From an uncultured Aquimarina sp. (lineage in GTDB: Bacteria; Bacteroidota; Bacteroidia; Flavobacteriales; Flavobacteriaceae), in contig CANMWA010000001.1 of NCBI GenBank assembly GCA_947501475.1, forward strand, positions 558,001-622,000: a DNA stretch of 64,000 nucleotides, read 5' to 3'. The notes beneath the pieces were generated by a model that worked only from the letters and a program-made list of their open reading frames with translations, was not told where the DNA came from and ran no database searches. The position numbers and the translations under genes are program-made. Every line of letters starts with the position of its first letter. The stretch's first letter is position 1. Of this stretch, positions 35,313 to 43,705 are shown piece by piece.

Positions 35313-36734
35313 ATGGTCGCCGAATTCAATGAAACATCCATTTCAGTTATAGAAGATATTTATTTCCAACAGAAATCACATTACCAATCTGTTGGAAAAA
35401 CAAAGGCCTCTGAGCGTATTCAGAAATTGAAGAAATTTCAAGGAGTTATCTTGCGATATCGTAAAGAGCTACAAGATGCCATGTGGGAAGATTATAGAAA
35501 ACCCGCTGCAGAAGTAGATCTTACAGAAATTTATCCTGTTATTTCAGAGATTAAATTTGCCTTGAAACATCTAAAAAAATGGATGAAACCTAAGCGTGTA
35601 GCAAGGCCATTAACAATGGTTGGATCGTCTTCATGGATTCGGTATGAACCAAAAGGGATGAGTCTTATTATTGCCCCGTGGAACTACCCTATGCAGCTTC
35701 TTTTTGCACCTTTGGTTTCGGCGATAGCCGCTGGAAATACAGTGATGCTTAAACCATCAGAATTTACTTCGCATACGGTAGTCGTCATGAAACGTATTAT
35801 TGCAGAAGCATTTGAAGAAAAAGAAATTGCTGTTATAGAAGGAGGTGTTGAAGTTTCTACGACATTGCTTACCATGAAATTTAGCCATATCTTTTTTACC
35901 GGAGCTCCAGAAATTGGTAAAATTGTAATGGCTGCTGCATCAAAACATTTATCTAGTGTAACACTTGAGCTAGGAGGTAAATCACCTACTATTATAGATG
36001 AAACTGCAGATGTTAAAGCTATAGTTCCAAGAATTGCTTGGGGTAAATTTATTAATGCTGGGCAAATATGTATTGCTCCCGACTATGTCATGGTTCACGA
36101 AAGTAAAAAAGAGGCTTTTGTTCAAAGTATGATAGCACAAATTATTAAACATTATGGTGAAGATGCTATTAATTCTCCTGACTATCTTAGGGTTATCAGT
36201 ACTAAGCATTTCTCTAGATTAAAGGTATATTTAGAGAATACTTTAGAACAAGGGGGAGAAGTAGCATACGGTGGAAGAATGAACGAAGCAGAAAATTATA
36301 TAGAACCAACACTAGTTATTGACCCACCATTAGATTCTGATGTAATGAAACACGAAATCTTTGGTCCAATACTTCCGATCATTTCATATAAGGATAAAGA
36401 AGATGTTATTGAGCTTATTAATGCTAAAGAAAAGCCACTTGCCTTGTATGTATATAGCCGTAGTAAAAAGAATATTAAATATTTTATAGAAAACACTACT
36501 GCAGGAGGGACCTGTATCAATATGTCTAACGTTCATGTCGGAAACCCTAATCTACCATTTGGAGGCGTAAATAATAGTGGTATTGGTAAATCTAGAGGGC
36601 ATTATGGTTTTCTTGAATTTACAAACGAAAGATCTGTATTACATCAAAAATTACCTAGTGCTGTTCAATTTATGACTCCTCCTTATAACGAGTTTAAACA
36701 AAAATTGATCGATTTGACGATTAAGTATTTTTAG
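35313..36734 (+). CDS. Aldehyde dehydrogenase (ALDH3-like)
   Basis: The 473-residue NAD(P)-dependent enzyme oxidises an aldehyde to a carboxylic acid. The conserved PWNYPMQLLFAPLVSAIAAG cofactor segment is near 124, the glutamate of TLELGGKSP is near 219, and the catalytic nucleophile is Cys253 in NAGQICIAPDYV. The ALDH3-type C-terminal tail (LPSAVQFMTPPYNEFKQKLI) is present, and that group often handles fatty or aromatic aldehydes. As the last gene of the cluster it may feed acids to the acyl-CoA synthetase. A strong terminator follows. Confidence 0.9.
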   Translation: MVAEFNETSISVIEDIYFQQKSHYQSVGKTKASERIQKLKKFQGVILRYRKELQDAMWEDYRKPAAEVDLTEIYPVISEIKFALKHLKKWMKPKRVARPLTMVGSSSWIRYEPKGMSLIIAPWNYPMQLLFAPLVSAIAAGNTVMLKPSEFTSHTVVVMKRIIAEAFEEKEIAVIEGGVEVSTTLLTMKFSHIFFTGAPEIGKIVMAAASKHLSSVTLELGGKSPTIIDETADVKAIVPRIAWGKFINAGQICIAPDYVMVHESKKEAFVQSMIAQIIKHYGEDAINSPDYLRVISTKHFSRLKVYLENTLEQGGEVAYGGRMNEAENYIEPTLVIDPPLDSDVMKHEIFGPILPIISYKDKEDVIELINAKEKPLALYVYSRSKKNIKYFIENTTAGGTCINMSNVHVGNPNLPFGGVNNSGIGKSRGHYGFLEFTNERSVLHQKLPSAVQFMTPPYNEFKQKLIDLTIKYF

Positions 36735-36780
36735 AACGAATAAAGAATGTACTTGTACAGGATACATTTTTTTTAAAATG

Positions 36781-36814
36781 AAACACCATCAAATATATTA
36801 ATTTGATGGTGTTT
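36781..36814. terminator. Strong bidirectional terminator closing the catabolic cluster
   Basis: A perfect 14-bp stem (AAACACCATCAAAT at 36781-36794 with ATTTGATGGTGTTT at 36801-36814) around ATATTA. A T-rich tail follows on the forward side and an A-run precedes it, so it can serve both the ALDH gene and the convergent outer-membrane protein gene. Confidence 0.88.
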
Positions 36815-36839
36815 GTTTAAGTTGGTTAGATATTCTCTA

Positions 36840-37739
36840 TTAATTGGTCTTATATACCAATCCTAGAGAAAAAGATGATGCTCGGTCATAATTTCTACCT
36901 TCCATGTTTACAGCATATCCGGTTGAAATCCCAATACTTTTTTTATAGACAGGCACATATAAATCTAAGTTTAGATTTGCATAATCTACTTCAGTTTCTG
37001 GTAATGCGGCAGCTCCACCTGCGGCTATAAATTCTTGTGAGCCAATGTCAAATCCGCTTAATGAATTTTGAACCCCAATTTTTGCATGTGCATAGAACCA
37101 TTTGTTATAATATCCTAGTTTTGCACTATATCCGAACGCATCAGGTACTTCAAAATCAGAGCTATTTTTTAGGCTATAAACAGCTTGTAATTCTACAAAT
37201 AGGTTTGATGCAGTAGTAAATTGTACAAACCCACAACCATCAAAGACAGTGGCTCCACTTCCTAATGATAAAATACCAGCGGCTTCATACCCTCCTACCG
37301 GAAGCGTAACACCTGTGGCACCACCCATGGCGATTCTTGAATTATTTTTTAATTTTTTATCAAGAACTCTGGCTTTAAGAAAAACATTCAAATCTTGAAC
37401 ACCTTCAACTTGACTTACTTGTTGAACAGGGTCTAATGCTCCAGTCTCGTTTTCGATATTTATGTATGGTAGGTTAGCTGATGTAGATAGCCAACTTAAG
37501 ATACCGTACTCTCCATATAAACTAAAGATAGATGATGATATTTCACCCATATTGGCAGGATTACCTGGAGTTTCTATTTCTCCTCTAAAAAAATTATCAT
37601 AACTTTTAGTAGAATAAGAAGTAGCTACAGTGAGGTCATTTTTTTTTGGAAAAAACCCATTTATAATCGTTTGGGCAGTAATTGATGATATTGATAATAG
37701 ACATAACATCATTATCAATGTTCTTGGGGTAGCTTGCAT
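36840..37739 (-). CDS. Outer-membrane beta-barrel protein, paralogue 2
   Basis: The 299-residue precursor starts with a Sec signal (cleavage after about ITAQ). The mature part alternates short hydrophobic and aromatic strands, as expected of a beta-barrel, and ends SFSLGLVYKTN, a typical outer-membrane C-terminus. It closely resembles the next protein upstream along its whole length, including FFPKKNDLTVATSYSTKSYD, FLKARVLDKK, GASGVT-like and AALPETEVDYANL text. The two are tandem duplicates. A transport role (COG4313-like) is possible but not shown. Confidence 0.7.
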   Translation of the reverse strand: MQATPRTLIMMLCLLSISSITAQTIINGFFPKKNDLTVATSYSTKSYDNFFRGEIETPGNPANMGEISSSIFSLYGEYGILSWLSTSANLPYINIENETGALDPVQQVSQVEGVQDLNVFLKARVLDKKLKNNSRIAMGGATGVTLPVGGYEAAGILSLGSGATVFDGCGFVQFTTASNLFVELQAVYSLKNSSDFEVPDAFGYSAKLGYYNKWFYAHAKIGVQNSLSGFDIGSQEFIAAGGAAALPETEVDYANLNLDLYVPVYKKSIGISTGYAVNMEGRNYDRASSFSLGLVYKTN

Positions 37740-38063
37740 AGTAATATATTTAAGTTAGTGTAGTGAAATTATGAATTTATCACCGTTTTAACTAAAATTA
37801 ACGTTAATTTACTGTTAAATTTGTCAAAATATTGAATATTAATCAATATTTTACGGTATAACTGTTGTTTTGATGAGGGGGGAAAGTATGCTTTTTTGTG
37901 CTATAAGTTTGATAATGTACAGTATTTGATATAGATATCTAGCGCAAATAATCGAGAAGTAGTTATTCTTGACTATCAATAAGATTTCTGTTAAGCCTAC
38001 ATGAGCCCTTTTGAAGGGCTCAATGTGACAATTAATTCTAAATATTCTTTGTAAACGACCTTT
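37740..38063. other. Gap between the two outer-membrane paralogues
   Basis: These 324 bases are AT-rich with a perfect hairpin, TGAGCCCTT/AAGGGCTCA (38002-38022, loop TTG). It is a likely transcript end for the gene at 38064-38975, though it has no T-run. The remaining part should hold the promoter of the downstream paralogue, but I see no clean -7 box. Confidence 0.45.
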
Positions 38064-38975
38064 TTACCTTACCGTATATACCAATCCAAAAGATATAGCC
38101 GACTCTTTATTATAATTTCTACCCGTTAAAGTGGTACCATAACCTGCAGAAACACCAATGTCATTCTTATATATAGGAACATAAAAATCAAAAGATAAGT
38201 TTGTGTAATCTACTTCGGTTTCTGGTAAAATTGCAGCACCTCCAGCAGCACCAAATTCTGGAGTACCAATATCTAATCCAGACATAGAATCTTGTATATC
38301 CAATTTGGCATGTAAGTAAAGAAATTCATTATGATACCCAATTTTGGCACTATATGCCATGGCATTAGGGATATCAAAATCACTGCTACTTCGCATACTA
38401 TATCCTAACTGTACTTCGCTAAATATCTTAAAAGGAGTGGTGTATTGAAAAATTGCAGATCCGTTAACAGAGGTAGCTTGATTACCAAGAGAAAGCACTC
38501 CTGCGCCTTCATAATCCCCAACAGGAATAGTGACTCCAGAAGCTCCTCCTAGTGTTATTTTTCCTGCATTATCAAATTTCTTTTCTAGAACTCTAGCTTT
38601 TAAAAAAACACCCAAATCCTGGACTCCATCAACTTGAGATACATTTTGTACAGGATCAAGTTCTCCTGTCTCGCTTTCAACACTAATATAAGGTAAAGTA
38701 ACAGTAGATGATAACCAATCTAGGATGGCATATTGACCATAAAATGATAGGATAGATGAAGAGATTTCTCCCAAACCAGCAGGGTTTCCCTCAGATAATT
38801 CAGATCCTCTATAAAATTGATCATAACTTTTATAGGAGTAGCTAGGAGCAATAGATAATGTATTTTTTTTTGGGTAAAACCCATTCACAGGTAACTGTGC
38901 AAGAGCAGTTAAAAATGGGCACACGAGTAGTATGATCCCTAGCAGGGATCTCTTAGATTTTTGTAACATATTCAT
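38064..38975 (-). CDS. Outer-membrane beta-barrel protein, paralogue 1
   Basis: The 303-residue precursor has a signal peptide ending near LTALAQ. The mature protein shows alternating amphipathic strands and the terminal SFGLVYTVR pattern of outer-membrane barrels. It is a close paralogue of the following gene product, with the same conserved blocks (GFYPKKNTLSIAPSYSYKSYD, GELDPVQNVSQVDGVQDLGV, AAILPETEVDYTNLSFDFY). Its own 324-base downstream gap and hairpin suggest separate transcription of the two copies. The ligand is unknown. Confidence 0.7.
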   Translation of the reverse strand: MNMLQKSKRSLLGIILLVCPFLTALAQLPVNGFYPKKNTLSIAPSYSYKSYDQFYRGSELSEGNPAGLGEISSSILSFYGQYAILDWLSSTVTLPYISVESETGELDPVQNVSQVDGVQDLGVFLKARVLEKKFDNAGKITLGGASGVTIPVGDYEGAGVLSLGNQATSVNGSAIFQYTTPFKIFSEVQLGYSMRSSSDFDIPNAMAYSAKIGYHNEFLYLHAKLDIQDSMSGLDIGTPEFGAAGGAAILPETEVDYTNLSFDFYVPIYKNDIGVSAGYGTTLTGRNYNKESAISFGLVYTVR

Positions 38976-39107
38976 TATTTTTGGTTAATAATAAGTCGAC
39001 TTAGACGAACCAAAAATTCAAGCCTTACGGCTACTATATGTTACAGTTTTGTTAAGATGGCATAAGAAATTGTTAATCAAAGTATAAGACATAGTCGCTT
39101 TACTTTT

Positions 39108-39581
39108 TTACCATAAAGAATATGGTTTTTTGCTTAATTGTGAATTATAATATCTAGAATCACCAGTAACTTCTTTTGCTAACCAATCTGGTTTTAAAAA
39201 AGATTCGTTTTCATCATTTAATTCAATTTCGGCTATAACTAGACCTTTGTTTTTATCAAAGAACTCATCAATTTCATAGATATGATTTCCTAAAGGAATC
39301 TCATATCGGATTTTTTCTATGATTCCTTTTTCGCATAAAGGGATAAGTTGCTCTGCTTCAGAAACAGGAATTTCTTTTTCCCATTCAAAACGCGAAGTCC
39401 CTGATGTATTGCCAATACCTTTTACCGTTAAAAAAGCTTGATCGCCTTTTATTCGAACTCGAACGGTGCGTTCTGGATCTGTATTCAGGAATCCTTGAAC
39501 AATACGAGTGCTTTTATTAGCTTCATTTTTGTATGCTTCAGAATTTACTAAGAATTTACGTTCTATTTCTACCATGGCCAT
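39108..39581 (-). CDS. CYTH domain phosphatase (class IV adenylate-cyclase-like fold)
   Basis: The 157-residue protein is a single CYTH (triphosphate tunnel metalloenzyme) domain. The N-terminal signature ExExK is EIERK in MAMVEIERKFLV, and strands with RVRIKG, FLTVKG and FEWEKEIP follow, ending in an acidic Glu-rich region (IAEIELNDENE). Bacterial stand-alone CYTH proteins are usually inorganic triphosphatases or nucleotide tripolyphosphate hydrolases, and the substrate is not clear here. The start may be this ATG or the ATG two codons later. It is read in the same direction as its neighbours, with hairpins between. Confidence 0.85.
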   Translation of the reverse strand: MAMVEIERKFLVNSEAYKNEANKSTRIVQGFLNTDPERTVRVRIKGDQAFLTVKGIGNTSGTSRFEWEKEIPVSEAEQLIPLCEKGIIEKIRYEIPLGNHIYEIDEFFDKNKGLVIAEIELNDENESFLKPDWLAKEVTGDSRYYNSQLSKKPYSLW

Positions 39582-39589
39582 TTCTTGTT

Positions 39590-39609
39590 ATTTCCGCACA
39601 AGCGGAAAT
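39590..39609 (-). terminator. Hairpin downstream of the SDR-like gene (repeat family)
   Basis: ATTTCCGC pairs with GCGGAAAT around ACAA, followed on the reverse strand by TTATT. It may end transcription of the 39629-40294 gene. A sister hairpin with the same 3' context lies on the other side of that gene. Confidence 0.5.
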
Positions 39610-39628
39610 CTTTAAAATTAGTACTATT

Positions 39629-40294
39629 TCAACCTTTATTTATTTTAGCAATTTCTGATATCTCATCAGATACAATTCTTTTCTCATCAAACTCATGATT
39701 CGCTAACCAAACCATTGTCGAAACGATCGTTTCAGGATTAATGGTGCGATATTTTTTGAATGGACCAATCAATAAGGGATTAAAAACTTTCATAAGAATC
39801 TTAAAAAAATACTCTCCAGGTCTTTTTTCATCTCTTTTTCCGCCAATAAGCGAAGGTTGTAGAATGTGAGTTTTAGGGATATCAAATTCTAGCACTGCTT
39901 CTTCCATTTCTCCTTTCGTACGATTATAAAATACACGACTGTTCAAATCTGCTCCCAATGCCGAAATAACTACAAAAATTGGGATCTTATTAGTTTTACA
40001 CAGTCGGGCAGCACTTACCGGAATTCCATAATCAATGTTATGATATAATTCTTTATCAGAAGTTTTGGAGGCAGTAGTACCAATACAGCAAAAAACCTCG
40101 TCGGCTGTAAATGCTTCAGCATGATCTCTTAATTGAAGCATATCTATTAAATGTTCTTCGATTTTAGGATGTGAGATTCCTGTACTTTTTCTGGAGAATA
40201 ATTTAATGTTATCATATCGATCATCCTGGATAAGTTTTTGTAACAAAATTCCTCCTGTAAGTCCTGTTGCACCCAATATGATTGCTGTTTTCAT
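39629..40294 (-). CDS. Atypical SDR, NAD(P)-binding oxidoreductase (HTATIP2-like)
   Basis: The 221-residue protein has an NAD(P)-binding Rossmann fold starting ILGATGLTGGILLQKLIQD (residues 6-24). It resembles the HTATIP2/NmrA-like atypical SDRs: DEVFCCIGTT (about 62-72), a VVISALGADLNSRVFYNRTKGEMEE segment with the Tyr-x3-Lys (YNRTK), and a C-terminal IGPFKKYRTINPE. Substrate and reaction are unknown. The gene is flanked on both sides by similar hairpins, at 39590-39609 and 40312-40331. Confidence 0.78.
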   Translation of the reverse strand: MKTAIILGATGLTGGILLQKLIQDDRYDNIKLFSRKSTGISHPKIEEHLIDMLQLRDHAEAFTADEVFCCIGTTASKTSDKELYHNIDYGIPVSAARLCKTNKIPIFVVISALGADLNSRVFYNRTKGEMEEAVLEFDIPKTHILQPSLIGGKRDEKRPGEYFFKILMKVFNPLLIGPFKKYRTINPETIVSTMVWLANHEFDEKRIVSDEISEIAKINKG

Positions 40295-40311
40295 TGAAAA
40301 AATATTTTTTC

Positions 40312-40331
40312 ATTCCCGTGAAAACGGGAAT
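40312..40331. repeat. Hairpin repeat upstream of the SDR-like gene
   Basis: ATTCCCGT pairs with ACGGGAAT around GAAA and is followed by CTTTTAATTGCTACC. The same tail, CTTTAAAATTAGTACT, follows the ATTTCCGC hairpin at 39590-39609. Both resemble the REP-like hairpins found throughout Bacteroidota. Confidence 0.6.
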
Positions 40332-40395
40332 CTTTTAATTGCTACCTAAAATATTATTAATCTTCCTGTAATATTCTGTATAAAGATATTATAAT

Positions 40396-40422
40396 TTGAA
40401 TCATCAATATCTGTTATTTTTG
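40396..40422 (+). promoter_or_regulatory. Putative dinB promoter
   Basis: TTG (40396-40398) and TATTTTTG (40415-40422) match the Bacteroidota -33/-7 boxes with a 16-base spacer. Transcription would begin about on the GTG start codon of the next gene, so the message may be leaderless. Confidence 0.45.
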
Positions 40423-40426
40423 TAAA

Positions 40427-41533
40427 GTGGAAGAACTTCTCACACATAGAAAAATTATACATGTTGATATGGATGCGTTTTACGCTTCGGTAGAACAAAT
40501 GGATAATCCTGAGTTAAAGGGAAAGCCATTGGCTGTAGGCGGTGGTGGTAAACGAGGTGTAGTAAGTGCAGCTAGTTATGAAGCCCGTAAATTTGGTGTG
40601 CGATCTGCAATGCCTGGTTTTACAGCAAGGAAACTGTGTTCTGATCTGATCTTTGTGCGCCCACGGTTTGATCGATATCAAGAGATTTCGTCTCAAATTC
40701 GAAAAATATTCTTCGATTATACCGATTTGGTAGAACCTTTATCGCTAGATGAGGCGTATTTGGATGTCACCGAAAATAAAAAAGGAAACCCAAGTGCTAC
40801 TTTAATCGCCCAAGAGATCCGACAGCGTATTTTTGATGAGGTGGGTTTAACCGCTTCTGCAGGGATATCTATTAATAAGTTTGTGGCCAAAATTGCTAGC
40901 GATTACAACAAACCAAACGGACAAAAAACAGTAAACCCCGAAGATGTAATTGCATTTCTTGAAGATTTGGATGTTAAAAAGTTCTACGGTGTGGGCAAAG
41001 TTACCCAGGCCAAAATGTATTCGATGGGAATTTATACCGGAAATGATCTAAAATCAAAATCTGAAGAGTTTCTTACCCAACATTTCGGTAAATCGGGAGG
41101 GCATTATTATCGTATAGTGCGAGGGATACATTTAAGTGAAGTGAAACCAAATAGAGAACGTAAATCTCTGGCTGCAGAGCGAACATTTAGTGAAAATATA
41201 GCTTCTGAGATTTATATGTTGGAGCGATTAGAAAATATTGCTGAAGAATTACAAAAACGATTAAAACGAAGCAAAGTATCTGGCAGAACGGTAACGCTAA
41301 AGATCAAATACAGTGATTTTACCCTACAAACCCGAAGTAAAACTCTGCCATACTATGTGAGTGATGCTAATATCTTATTGGAAACTGCAAAAGAGTTGTT
41401 ATATCAAGAAAAGATGAAGAACTCTGTTCGATTACTTGGCATTTCACTCTCGAACTTGAATACAGGAAAGAAAAATGAAAAGAAAAAAGACAAAGAAGAG
41501 GTAGAGATTATACAATTACGGTTTGATTTCTAA
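40427..41533 (+). CDS. dinB: DNA polymerase IV (Y-family)
   Basis: The 368-residue translesion polymerase carries the catalytic palm residues Asp14 and Asp16 in HVDMDAFYASVEQ and Asp108-Glu109 in SLDEAYLD, plus the fingers, thumb and little-finger regions (KKFYGVGKVTQAKM, RKSLAAERTFSENI). It bypasses DNA lesions at low fidelity. The start is GTG at 40427; no other start lies far enough upstream of the HVDMDAF block. The C-terminus is very Lys/Glu-rich. No clamp-binding motif was identified with certainty. It is convergent with the aminotransferase gene. Confidence 0.95.
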   Translation: MEELLTHRKIIHVDMDAFYASVEQMDNPELKGKPLAVGGGGKRGVVSAASYEARKFGVRSAMPGFTARKLCSDLIFVRPRFDRYQEISSQIRKIFFDYTDLVEPLSLDEAYLDVTENKKGNPSATLIAQEIRQRIFDEVGLTASAGISINKFVAKIASDYNKPNGQKTVNPEDVIAFLEDLDVKKFYGVGKVTQAKMYSMGIYTGNDLKSKSEEFLTQHFGKSGGHYYRIVRGIHLSEVKPNRERKSLAAERTFSENIASEIYMLERLENIAEELQKRLKRSKVSGRTVTLKIKYSDFTLQTRSKTLPYYVSDANILLETAKELLYQEKMKNSVRLLGISLSNLNTGKKNEKKKDKEEVEIIQLRFDF

Positions 41534-41642
41534 TCAAAACCACATGAATTAGATTGATTTTATTCAAAAAAAACAATTTTATGTCGAGAATAGTGTTTTT
41601 CGATTAAAAATTATCTTTTTTTTCATTTTTTTGCTATTTTAG

Positions 41643-41674
41643 GTAAAAAATCATTGATTTTCATCATTTTTTAC
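41643..41674. terminator. AT-rich hairpin between convergent dinB and aminotransferase genes
   Basis: GTAAAAAAT (41643-41651) pairs with ATTTTTTAC (41666-41674) across a 14-base loop. It lies directly after the aminotransferase stop and downstream of dinB, so it may end both transcripts. Confidence 0.4.
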
Positions 41675-42820
41675 TCAAATTTCACATAAAACAGCTGCAG
41701 CACGTTTTAGTGTATCTTCAGTTTTAGCAAAACAAAAACGTAACACTTTATCATCTTGTCCATTCAAATTAAAAACAGAAACTGGGATCGAAGCTATTTT
41801 ATGAGCTTTGGTTAACCTTTCGGCGAAAGCCACATCACCTTCATCTGTAATCGCAGCATAATCTAATAATTGAAAATACGTTCCGGCAGCGGGGGAGAAG
41901 GTGAATCTAGAATCTTTGATCAACGATAAGAAGGTGTCTCGCTTTTCTTGATAAAAATTAGGAAGAGAGAGGTAGTTTTTAGGCTCTTTTAAATATGCTG
42001 CCAAAGCATATTGCATGGGGTGACTACTGCAAAATACATTAAACTGATGTACTTTTCTAAATTCTGCCATCAAATCCTTTGGTGCGATGCAATATCCCAT
42101 TTTCCAACCGGTGGTATGAAACGTTTTTCCGAAAGAAGCAGTGATAAATGCACGTTCTGCCAATCCAGGAAATAAGGCCGCACTTTGATGCTGTTGCCCA
42201 TCAAAAATAATATGCTCGTATACTTCGTCGCTTAATAAAATAATATCAGTATCCCTGAGTAACTTTTCTAATTGAAGCATATCATTTTTGGATAAAACAC
42301 TTCCACTTGGGTTATGAGGAGTATTAATAATGACCATTTTAGTTTTTGAAGTGATTTTTGAAGCTACTTCTTGCCAATCTACACTAAAATTAGGAACTGA
42401 CAGCTGAACAGGAACGATCGTTCCTCCAAATAATTCGATTGAAGGCTCATAAGAATCGTAGGCAGGTTTAAAAATAATCACTTCGTCTCCTGGGCTAATA
42501 CATGCCGAAATAATGGTAAAAATCGCTTGTGTAGCACCAGAGGTAACAGTAACCTCGGTATCGGGATGATAGTTACTAGAATATAATGAATTGGTTTTTT
42601 CTGCAATAACCTCGCGTAAAGACATCAAACCAGGCATAGGGGCATATTGATTATATCCGTTTTGCATAGCATGAGAGACAAGATCAACAAGACCTTTGTC
42701 GGTTTCAAAATTTGGAAAGCCTTGAGAAAGATTAATCGCATCATATTTTGATGCAAGTTTGCTCATCACAGTAAAAATGGTTGTAGAAACGTGTGGAAGT
42801 TTAGAATTTATGTGTCGCAT
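41675..42820 (-). CDS. PLP-dependent aminotransferase (YbdL/methionine aminotransferase type)
   Basis: The 381-residue class I/II aminotransferase binds pyridoxal phosphate at Lys232 in SFGKTFHTTGWKMGY. Family landmarks are LSQGFPNFETD (32-41), GATQAIF (95-101) and NTPHNPSG (166-173). The SFGKTFHTTGWK pattern and the short N-terminus place it in the YbdL/kynurenine-aminotransferase-like group, often called methionine aminotransferase. Its true amino donor was not resolved. It appears to be a single gene. Confidence 0.9.
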   Translation of the reverse strand: MRHINSKLPHVSTTIFTVMSKLASKYDAINLSQGFPNFETDKGLVDLVSHAMQNGYNQYAPMPGLMSLREVIAEKTNSLYSSNYHPDTEVTVTSGATQAIFTIISACISPGDEVIIFKPAYDSYEPSIELFGGTIVPVQLSVPNFSVDWQEVASKITSKTKMVIINTPHNPSGSVLSKNDMLQLEKLLRDTDIILLSDEVYEHIIFDGQQHQSAALFPGLAERAFITASFGKTFHTTGWKMGYCIAPKDLMAEFRKVHQFNVFCSSHPMQYALAAYLKEPKNYLSLPNFYQEKRDTFLSLIKDSRFTFSPAAGTYFQLLDYAAITDEGDVAFAERLTKAHKIASIPVSVFNLNGQDDKVLRFCFAKTEDTLKRAAAVLCEI

Positions 42821-42967
42821 GAAGTAAAATTAACATAATTATAAAAATATCAATTGTTTTTTGTTTAAAGGATGACCTATATTTCAAACGTTTTAGTGAA
42901 GAAAAATGAACAAAGGATGGTTTTTTTTATATTCATTATAAATAATGTAACAAAGACACACTAAAGC

Positions 42968-42998
42968 TTGGCTAAAATGACACTGAATCCTATTTTTG
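42968..42998 (+). promoter_or_regulatory. Putative sdhCAB promoter
   Basis: TTG (42968-42970), a 20-base spacer and TATTTTTG (42991-42998) fit the Bacteroidota promoter consensus. The box ends 28 bases before the sdhC ATG. Confidence 0.65.
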
Positions 42999-43026
42999 CT
43001 TAACAACTAATTAAACATTTTAAATA

Positions 43027-43692
43027 ATGGGTGGATTGATAAAATCTTCAATAGCTAGAAAAGTAGCCATGGCACTTTCGGGACTTTTCTTAGTTTTCTT
43101 CTTATTACAACACTTTACCATCAATTTTACTTCAATTTTTAGCGCGGATGTTTTTAACGAACTATCTCATTTTATGGGTACGAACCCTTTGGTTCAGTTT
43201 GCATTACAACCTGTGCTTATTTTTGGAGTAGTTTTTCACTTTGTGATGGGGTTTGTTTTAGAGATTAAAAACAGAAACGCGAGAGCGGTTAAATATGCAA
43301 AATATAGTGGGGGAGCAAATGCTTCGTGGATGTCTAGAAATATGATTTATTCTGGATTAGTAACACTTGCATTTTTAGGATTACACTTTTATGATTTCTG
43401 GATTCCTGAAATGATACATAAATATGTAGAATTTGCACCAGAAGATCCTACACGTTATTATCCAGAGTTACTTCATAAATTTGTAAGTCCGGTACGTACA
43501 GGGTTATATGTAGTTTCATTTGTGTTTTTAGCTTTACACTTGTGGCACGGATTTGCATCTTCGTTTCAGTCTGTTGGATTTAATAATAAGTATTCGGTAG
43601 CAGCAACCAAATTTGCTAAAGCTTTTGCGATAGTAATTCCTTTAGGGTTTATCATTGTCGCGTTGGTGCTCCACCTTAATCATAATCATTAA
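43027..43692 (+). CDS. sdhC: Succinate dehydrogenase cytochrome b subunit
   Basis: The 221-residue integral membrane subunit has about five hydrophobic helices with histidines (QHFTINF, LHFYDFW, LHLWHGF, LHLNHNH) suited to ligate two b hemes, as in the type B complex II with a single large cytochrome b subunit. It anchors SdhA/SdhB and transfers electrons between succinate and menaquinone. A clear promoter lies upstream, and sdhA starts 13 bases after its stop. No separate sdhD exists, in line with this type. Confidence 0.93.
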   Translation: MGGLIKSSIARKVAMALSGLFLVFFLLQHFTINFTSIFSADVFNELSHFMGTNPLVQFALQPVLIFGVVFHFVMGFVLEIKNRNARAVKYAKYSGGANASWMSRNMIYSGLVTLAFLGLHFYDFWIPEMIHKYVEFAPEDPTRYYPELLHKFVSPVRTGLYVVSFVFLALHLWHGFASSFQSVGFNNKYSVAATKFAKAFAIVIPLGFIIVALVLHLNHNH

Positions 43693-43705
43693 AAACACCA
43701 CTAGT

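Noticed and set aside
38002..38022. Classical Rho-independent terminator
   Set aside because: The hairpin is perfect but has no T-run on either side, so it was mentioned only within the gap description.
43655..43705. Longer sdhA start overlapping sdhC
   Set aside because: The extra residues are out-of-frame sdhC coding text and not like SdhA; the ATG at 43706 fits the family.
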